Positions 5,863 to 9,292 of a stretch of DNA of 9,292 nucleotides are shown here, one piece after another. The DNA is from Vulcanimicrobiota bacterium. GTDB lineage: Bacteria > Vulcanimicrobiota > Vulcanimicrobiia > Vulcanimicrobiales > Vulcanimicrobiaceae. The number at the start of each line of letters is the position of its first letter. Positions within the stretch are counted from its first letter, which is position 1. The stretch covers positions 1 to 9,292 of the forward strand of contig PMUE01000358.1 of assembly GCA_003167055.1 (NCBI GenBank), read 5' to 3'. The notes under the pieces were generated by a model, which worked only from the letters and a program-made list of their open reading frames with translations, did not search any database and had not been told where the DNA came from. Position numbers and translations under genes: made by a program.

Positions 5863-6353
5863 ACGCCCACGCGGCCGATCCGGCCGCGTTTCGCGCGGTA
5901 ATGCGCCGCCATCCCTCGGGCGTCACCGTCGTTACGTCGCTGCGCGAGGGCGAGCCGCGCGGCATCACGCTCAGCGCATTCGCCAGCGTCTCGACCGATC
6001 CACCAATGCTGTTGATCTGCGTCAACCGCGAAGCGCGCAGCTATCTGTACATCTCGAGCTCGCGGATTTTTTGCGTCAATCTGCTGAGCGTCGATCAGCG
6101 CGAACTCGCCGAACGCTTTTCCGGCCGGATCAAGGAACGCCAGTTCGATGATATCGCCTGGTCGACCGACGTAACCGGCGCGCCGGTACTCGACGGAACG
6201 ATCGGACACTTCGATTGCGCCGTCGACGCCGAACATCACGCGGGATCGCACTCGATCTTCATCGGTCGCGTGCTGGCGTGCACGCAGCGACCCGGACCGC
6301 CGCTTGGGTATTATGAAGGCGCGTTTCGCGACTTTGGTTTGGAGGAGTTGTGA
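5859..6353 (+). CDS. Flavin reductase-like FMN-binding protein
   Basis: Member of the flavin reductase-like/DIM6-NTAB family (PF01613): small split-barrel proteins that bind FMN and reduce flavin with NAD(P)H, often supplying a monooxygenase. 164 residues, normal length. Visible: FRAVMRRHPSGVTVVT at about 10-25, GITLSAFASVSTDPPMLLI at 33-51 (flavin phosphate region), FCVNLLSVDQRELAERF at 69-85, the GSHSIFIGRV strand near 130, and PLGYYEGAFRDFG at the C-terminus. The frame is open further upstream, but GTG 5859 overlapping the methyltransferase stop as GTGA matches the family start. No monooxygenase lies in the window, so its partner is unknown. Confidence 0.93.
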   Translation: MNAHAADPAAFRAVMRRHPSGVTVVTSLREGEPRGITLSAFASVSTDPPMLLICVNREARSYLYISSSRIFCVNLLSVDQRELAERFSGRIKERQFDDIAWSTDVTGAPVLDGTIGHFDCAVDAEHHAGSHSIFIGRVLACTQRPGPPLGYYEGAFRDFGLEEL

Positions 6354-6985
6354 TCGTCGAAACCTTCCCCGTCGGATTGCTCGCCTGCAACGCGACGATC
6401 GTCGGCGACGAGGCTACCCGCGAAGCAATCGTTGTCGACGGCGGTGACGGCGTCGACGATGTGCTCGCGCGTCTCAAGCAACTCGGCCTACGCGCTCGGT
6501 ATCTCGTGCACACGCACGCGCACTTCGATCACATTGCCGACGTTGGACGACTGCGCGAGTCAACGCGCGCGCTCGCGTTACTCCACCACGCCGACTTGCC
6601 GCTCTATCACGATCAACCGCGCCTGGTGAAACTCTTCGGCATGCCGGCGCTCCCGCCGGTCGTCGATCTCGACGGTGACTTGGAGGACGGCACGCGCTTT
6701 ACGCTCGGCGACGTCACCTGCGACGTGCTGCACACCCCCGGTCATACGCCCGGCAGCGTCTGCTTCGCAATTGCGGGCGCGGGAAACACGCGCTTGCTCA
6801 CCGGCGATACGCTCTTCGCCGGCGCGATCGGCCGCTGGGATTTAGGCGGCACATCGATGGAAGATATCGTGGCGTCGATTCAGCGCAAGCTTATGGATTA
6901 TCCCGATGCAACGCCGGTCGTGCCCGGTCATGGTGGATTCACGACCATCGGTCACGAGCGCGCAACCAACCCCTATTTGCAATAA
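6350..6985 (+). CDS. Metallo-beta-lactamase-fold hydrolase, glyoxalase II-like
   Basis: Binuclear zinc hydrolase of the YcbL/GloB-like group; many act on glutathione or other thioesters, but substrates vary. 211 residues. All metal ligands are visible: H56-x-H58-x-D60-H61 in THAHFDHI, H132 in HTPGHTPGS, D153 in TGDTLFAGAIGR, and H194 in VPGHG. The C-terminal TTIGHERATNPYL is typical of the group. It lacks the extra C-terminal substrate domain of true glyoxalase II. Start: GTG 6350 overlaps the preceding stop as GTGA, with GGAGGAG at 6341-6347 just upstream inside the previous gene. Third gene of the operon. Confidence 0.95.
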   Translation: MIVETFPVGLLACNATIVGDEATREAIVVDGGDGVDDVLARLKQLGLRARYLVHTHAHFDHIADVGRLRESTRALALLHHADLPLYHDQPRLVKLFGMPALPPVVDLDGDLEDGTRFTLGDVTCDVLHTPGHTPGSVCFAIAGAGNTRLLTGDTLFAGAIGRWDLGGTSMEDIVASIQRKLMDYPDATPVVPGHGGFTTIGHERATNPYLQ

Positions 6986-7536
6986 TGCGGCTGTTCGCCG
7001 GCATTGAGCTCGATGCGGCGACGCGAGAGGCGTGCGTTCGCGCGCAAGATCAGTTGCGCGACGCCGCGTTCGAGGCGCGCTACGAAGCGGCCGAAAAGCT
7101 GCATATCACGCTGGCATTTCTTGGACAGGTCGACGCGCAGCGCGTGCGGGAGGTCGAGGATGCAATCGACACCGTCGCCGCCGCGACGCAGCCCTTCACG
7201 TTGACGCTCGATAAACTTGGCGCATTTCCGCACGAGCGACGCCCACGCGTGATCTTCGTCGGCGCGCGAGCGCACGGCGCATCGTTCCGCAATCTCGCGA
7301 CGGCGCTGCGTGGTCACTATGAAACGCTGGGGTTCAGTTTTGCCGATGACGCGGTCGCGCACGTCACGATCGCGCGCCACAAAGGCGGCTCGGCACGTCC
7401 GCTCCCGATGTTGGATATCGCCGCGGCCCAGGTAGCCATCGGTGCGATCGTGCTTTTCGAATCGGTGCCGGAAAAACAAACGACGCGCTATGTCGTCCGA
7501 CATCGCGCGCCGCTTGGGAGAGATGCGACGACCTAG
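6985..7536 (+). CDS. thpR: RNA 2',3'-cyclic phosphodiesterase, 2H phosphoesterase
   Basis: ThpR (LigT) family: opens RNA 2',3'-cyclic phosphates to 2'-phosphates and can join tRNA half-molecules in vitro. 183 residues, normal length. The two 2H motifs are present: H40-I-T-L in EKLHITLAFLG and H126-V-T-I in AHVTIARHK. MRLFAGIELD at the N-terminus and GAFPHERRPRVIFVG near residue 79-93 are typical. The ATG overlaps the previous stop by one base (TAATG). Last gene of the operon. Its TAG shares the palindrome CTAG (7533-7536) with the TAG of the convergent scaffold gene, so no terminator separates the two coding regions. Confidence 0.95.
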   Translation: MRLFAGIELDAATREACVRAQDQLRDAAFEARYEAAEKLHITLAFLGQVDAQRVREVEDAIDTVAAATQPFTLTLDKLGAFPHERRPRVIFVGARAHGASFRNLATALRGHYETLGFSFADDAVAHVTIARHKGGSARPLPMLDIAAAQVAIGAIVLFESVPEKQTTRYVVRHRAPLGRDATT

Positions 7537-8015
7537 CGCAGCGAGATGGTGACCTTGCCGTCGTCGACCGGTTGCGACGCGGGCGCAGCGGCGCGCACCG
7601 GGCGCGGTGCGGCTTCCATCGCAGCAAAATCGGGGACGGCGCCGCTTGCGACTTTCGCGTGGTAGTCATCGATTGCGACTTTGAGCGCCTCGAGCGCGCG
7701 CTCGGGATAATCTTTCTTCTTCTCCGGATAGCCCGCGAGTTCGGCTTCGACTTGCGCGGTGGAAATAGCCCCTGCTTCGTCGATCGTTTTGCCTTTCGCT
7801 AGTTCAACGACCAAACTGCAGGTTGCCGTGCCAAAGCCGCAGCCGGTCGTGAAGTAGGAGATATCCTCGATCACCGCGCCGGGTCCAACCTTTAAGAAGA
7901 AGTTGTACATGTCGCCGCACGAGTCGCTGAAATACTCGCCGCTCGCGGTCGGTGCATCCATGGTTTGGAATCCCGGACGAGCTTCCACCAGACGCTGAAA
8001 CTTGGCAAAATCCAC
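7533..8015 (-). CDS. IscU/NifU-N-like Fe-S cluster scaffold, atypical cysteines
   Basis: Family of scaffolds on which Fe-S clusters are assembled. 160 residues. Matches: DSCGDMYNFFLKV with C33 and D35, then VIEDISYFTTGCGFGTATCSLV with C59, then LAKGKTIDEA, all in the order of IscU and NifU-N. The third canonical cysteine (the HCS motif of IscU) should fall after PEKKK, but the sequence there is DYP, so it is absent. An additional cysteine, C66, lies seven residues after C59. The C-terminal 45 residues (PDFAAMEAAPRPVRAAAP and on) are an Ala/Pro-rich tail not seen in IscU. GTG at 8015 is the start, six bases from the sufR stop and preceded by AAAGGGG, so it is co-transcribed with sufR. The pairing with sufR and the nearby sufC supports a role in Fe-S assembly; whether it holds a cluster is open. 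Confidence 0.9.
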   Translation of the reverse strand: MDFAKFQRLVEARPGFQTMDAPTASGEYFSDSCGDMYNFFLKVGPGAVIEDISYFTTGCGFGTATCSLVVELAKGKTIDEAGAISTAQVEAELAGYPEKKKDYPERALEALKVAIDDYHAKVASGAVPDFAAMEAAPRPVRAAAPASQPVDDGKVTISLR

Positions 8016-8018
8016 TTG

Positions 8019-8651
8019 TTAGCTAACCCCTTTGAGTTGAAACGTGCACGCTTTGCCGCCCGATGCGAGCGACTCGAGTTGTTCGTGCTCGCCGCCGATC
8101 GTCTCGTCGATGACCTGATGGATCACCGAACAGACTTCCGGATGCTCTTTCACGACACCCGAGTACGGGCAGGTGTGCTCTTGCAATAAGAACCCGCCAT
8201 CGACCAAACTGTATTCGGCGACGACGCCGCGATCGCGCAAGACCTGCGTGAGTTGCGCCACTTTGCCCTCGGGATCGGTGGCGGTGACCTTCTTCTTCGT
8301 GTGTTCGACCGAGCGGCGCGCTATGCGGTCAAAGATCTTCTCGACGGCCGGCGATCCGAATTGCTCCCTCACCTCGCGCAGCACTGCTGCGAGCATCTTG
8401 TCGTACTGCTGCGGGAAGAGTGAATCGGCTTTGGACGTGAGCGAGAATTCGAGCGTCGGCTTGGTCGGCCCGCGCCGGACAGCGCGCTCCTCGACTAGAC
8501 CGTCGCGCTCGAGGACAACCAGTTGCTGACGAACGGCGTTCGGCGAAAGGCCGAAGAGCGCAGCCAGCTCGGCGGCGCAGGCACTGCCTCGCTCGCGTAG
8601 CTCGGCGACAATCTTGCCGCGGGTAGTTTGGAAAAAGCGGTCGACCTGCAT
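8019..8651 (-). CDS. sufR: SufR-type Fe-S-sensing transcriptional repressor
   Basis: SufR proteins repress suf genes when they carry an Fe-S cluster and release DNA when it is lost, linking Fe-S assembly to demand. 210 residues. N-terminal winged helix at about 10-60 (GKIVAELRERGSACAAELAA, then LSPNAVRQQLVVLERDGLVE and the basic wing RRGPTKP). The C-terminal sensor has C161-P-Y, C174 and C202, that is C-x12-C-x27-C. That spacing fits the three-cysteine SufR of actinobacteria; cyanobacterial SufR has a fourth cysteine in the second interval. ATG 8651 is chosen since the helix-turn-helix begins right after it; the frame is open further upstream, but the residues there look non-coding. Divergent from sufC and followed directly by the scaffold gene. 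Likely autoregulated (see 8668-8690). Confidence 0.93.
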   Translation of the reverse strand: MQVDRFFQTTRGKIVAELRERGSACAAELAALFGLSPNAVRQQLVVLERDGLVEERAVRRGPTKPTLEFSLTSKADSLFPQQYDKMLAAVLREVREQFGSPAVEKIFDRIARRSVEHTKKKVTATDPEGKVAQLTQVLRDRGVVAEYSLVDGGFLLQEHTCPYSGVVKEHPEVCSVIHQVIDETIGGEHEQLESLASGGKACTFQLKGVS

Positions 8652-8667
8652 GGCGTTCGACGGTATC

Positions 8668-8690
8668 CTATCATGGCCCGGGCTAGATAG
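8668..8690. promoter_or_regulatory. Imperfect palindrome, candidate SufR operator
   Basis: CTATC 8668-8672 and GCCC 8676-8679 mirror GGGC 8680-8683 and GATAG 8686-8690, with ATG against TA unpaired between the blocks. It overlaps a possible minus-strand -10 (TACTAT, 8692-8687) and the sufR start region, a good position for autorepression. The assignment to SufR is inference; the sequence does not match the cyanobacterial CAAC-N6-GTTG site. Confidence 0.4.
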
Positions 8691-8691
8691 T

Positions 8692-8710
8692 AAAGTAAAT
8701 CCTTGACTTT
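8692..8710. promoter_or_regulatory. Inverted repeat over the sufC -35, second operator candidate
   Basis: AAAGT 8692-8696 and ACTTT 8706-8710 are perfect 5-bp inverted repeats separated by 9 bp, covering the -35 of the sufC promoter. They are short, so could be chance, but the position would let a bound repressor block sufC. Confidence 0.3.
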
Positions 8711-8732
8711 CTGCCGACGCCTGCCCTAAGCT
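8703..8732 (+). promoter_or_regulatory. Probable sufC promoter
   Basis: TTGACT (8703-8708), 18 bp, TAAGCT (8727-8732): five of six -35 bases match, and the -10 keeps the key TA at the start and T at the end. A start near 8739 would give a leader of about 28 nt that includes GGGAG at 8756-8760, six bases before the GTG. Confidence 0.6.
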
Positions 8733-8766
8733 ACACAAGCAACATCTTATCAGCCGGGAGAACAAC

Positions 8767-9292
8767 GTGGCCGAATCCGATCAAGGGCTCCGCGTCGCGG
8801 GCCTACGCGTTAGTGTCGAGGGCAAGGAGATCCTCAAGGGGATCGACCTGACGGTCGAGCCGGGGAAAGTCCATGCGCTCATGGGCCCCAACGGCAGCGG
8901 CAAGTCCACGCTCGCCTTCTCGCTCACCGGCCATCCGCATTATACCGTGACCGCGGGCACGGCGACGCTTGATGGAGCCGATCTGCTCGCGCTCGCCCCC
9001 GATAAGCGCGCGCGCGCCGGACTCTTTCTTTCCTTCCAATATCCCGCCGCGATTCCGGGCGTGAAAGTGCCGAACTTTCTATACGCCGCGCGTCAAGCGG
9101 TGCGGCCCGGCGAATTAACGCCGGCGAAATTCCGCGCGCTGTTGCTCGAAAAGATGGATGTGCTGGGCATGGATCCGTCCTTTCTTGGCCGTTATCTCAA
9201 CGACGGGTTCTCGGGCGGTGAAAAGAAGCGCCTTGAGATGCTCCAGATGACGATGCTCGCACCGAATGATGCGATCCTCGACGAGACCGACT
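8767..9292 (+). CDS. sufC: Fe-S assembly ATPase SufC, 3' end outside the window
   Basis: ABC-type ATPase of the SufBCD scaffold complex, cytoplasmic, which drives Fe-S cluster assembly. 175 residues of about 250 are present. Visible: Walker A GPNGSGKST at about residues 40-48, Q-loop FLSFQYPAAIPGV near 80-92, SufC-type signature FSGGEKKR near 149-156 followed by LEMLQM, and the start of Walker B (AILDETD) at the cut. The sequence following the Q-loop (VKVPNFLYAARQA) is also SufC-like. GTG at 8767 is chosen for the GGGAG six bases upstream and the immediate entry into the first beta strand. Divergent from sufR, and presumably followed by sufB/sufD and others outside the window. Gene order with sufC first, apart from sufR, differs from the actinobacterial sufR-sufB-sufD-sufC order. 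Confidence 0.96.
   Translation, partial: MAESDQGLRVAGLRVSVEGKEILKGIDLTVEPGKVHALMGPNGSGKSTLAFSLTGHPHYTVTAGTATLDGADLLALAPDKRARAGLFLSFQYPAAIPGVKVPNFLYAARQAVRPGELTPAKFRALLLEKMDVLGMDPSFLGRYLNDGFSGGEKKRLEMLQMTMLAPNDAILDETD

Noticed and set aside
1..9292. CRISPR array, insertion sequence, prophage, toxin-antitoxin or defence genes
   Set aside because: No regularly spaced repeats, transposase or integrase motifs or defence domains were seen; the genes are metabolic or housekeeping types.

Overview
The window is a gene-dense, high-GC stretch of a bacterial chromosome. It has about a dozen intact genes plus two cut off by the window edges. Intergenic gaps are small, GTG and TTG starts are frequent, and four gene junctions overlap as GTGA. 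No taxonomic marker is present. The GC content, the three-cysteine SufR of the type known from actinobacteria, and the mix of families suggest a high-GC lineage such as Actinobacteria or one of the less cultured high-GC phyla (Candidatus Eremiobacterota is one guess). I cannot place it further.

Left block (1-2492, minus strand). Read in the direction of transcription, this is a small unknown protein, a membrane-anchored TlpA/ResA-like thiol-disulfide oxidoreductase with WCPPC, and a membrane protein with a large extracytoplasmic domain. These three are joined by GTGA overlaps. About 100 nt further on come a strong intrinsic-terminator-like hairpin and then proC (pyrroline-5-carboxylate reductase, C-terminus outside the window). 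The hairpin lies directly against the proC ribosome binding site, so it may attenuate proC. Diverging from this block is folD (plus strand), which lacks the usual active-site lysine.

Middle (3442-5221). A gap of about 300 bp holds a 138-bp imperfect inverted-repeat element. Its deviations from perfect pairing are mostly G-U pairs if it is transcribed on the plus strand. After it come a small Ala/His-rich helical protein with a very good Shine-Dalgarno sequence, then convergently a multi-pass membrane protein and a LON-substrate-binding-domain protein, both on the minus strand.

Operon 5281-7536 (plus strand). A SAM-dependent O-methyltransferase-fold protein, a flavin reductase-like FMN-binding protein, a glyoxalase II-like metallo-beta-lactamase-fold hydrolase and the 2H phosphoesterase ThpR are packed with 1-4 nt overlaps. 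They look like one transcript, but I see no single pathway joining them.

Right block (7533-9292): iron-sulfur cluster assembly. An IscU/NifU-like scaffold lacking the canonical third cysteine, and a SufR-type Fe-S-sensing repressor with C-x12-C-x27-C, are co-transcribed on the minus strand. sufC (ABC-type ATPase, cut by the window end) is transcribed divergently. The 115-bp region between sufR and sufC holds a good promoter for sufC, a possible sufR promoter, and two inverted repeats that could be SufR operators.

Most of the window is housekeeping. The points most worth a second look are the FolD substitution, the inverted-repeat element upstream of the small His-rich gene, the possible proC attenuator, and the atypical scaffold next to sufR. 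I see no CRISPR array, tRNA, rRNA, insertion sequence or phage gene.
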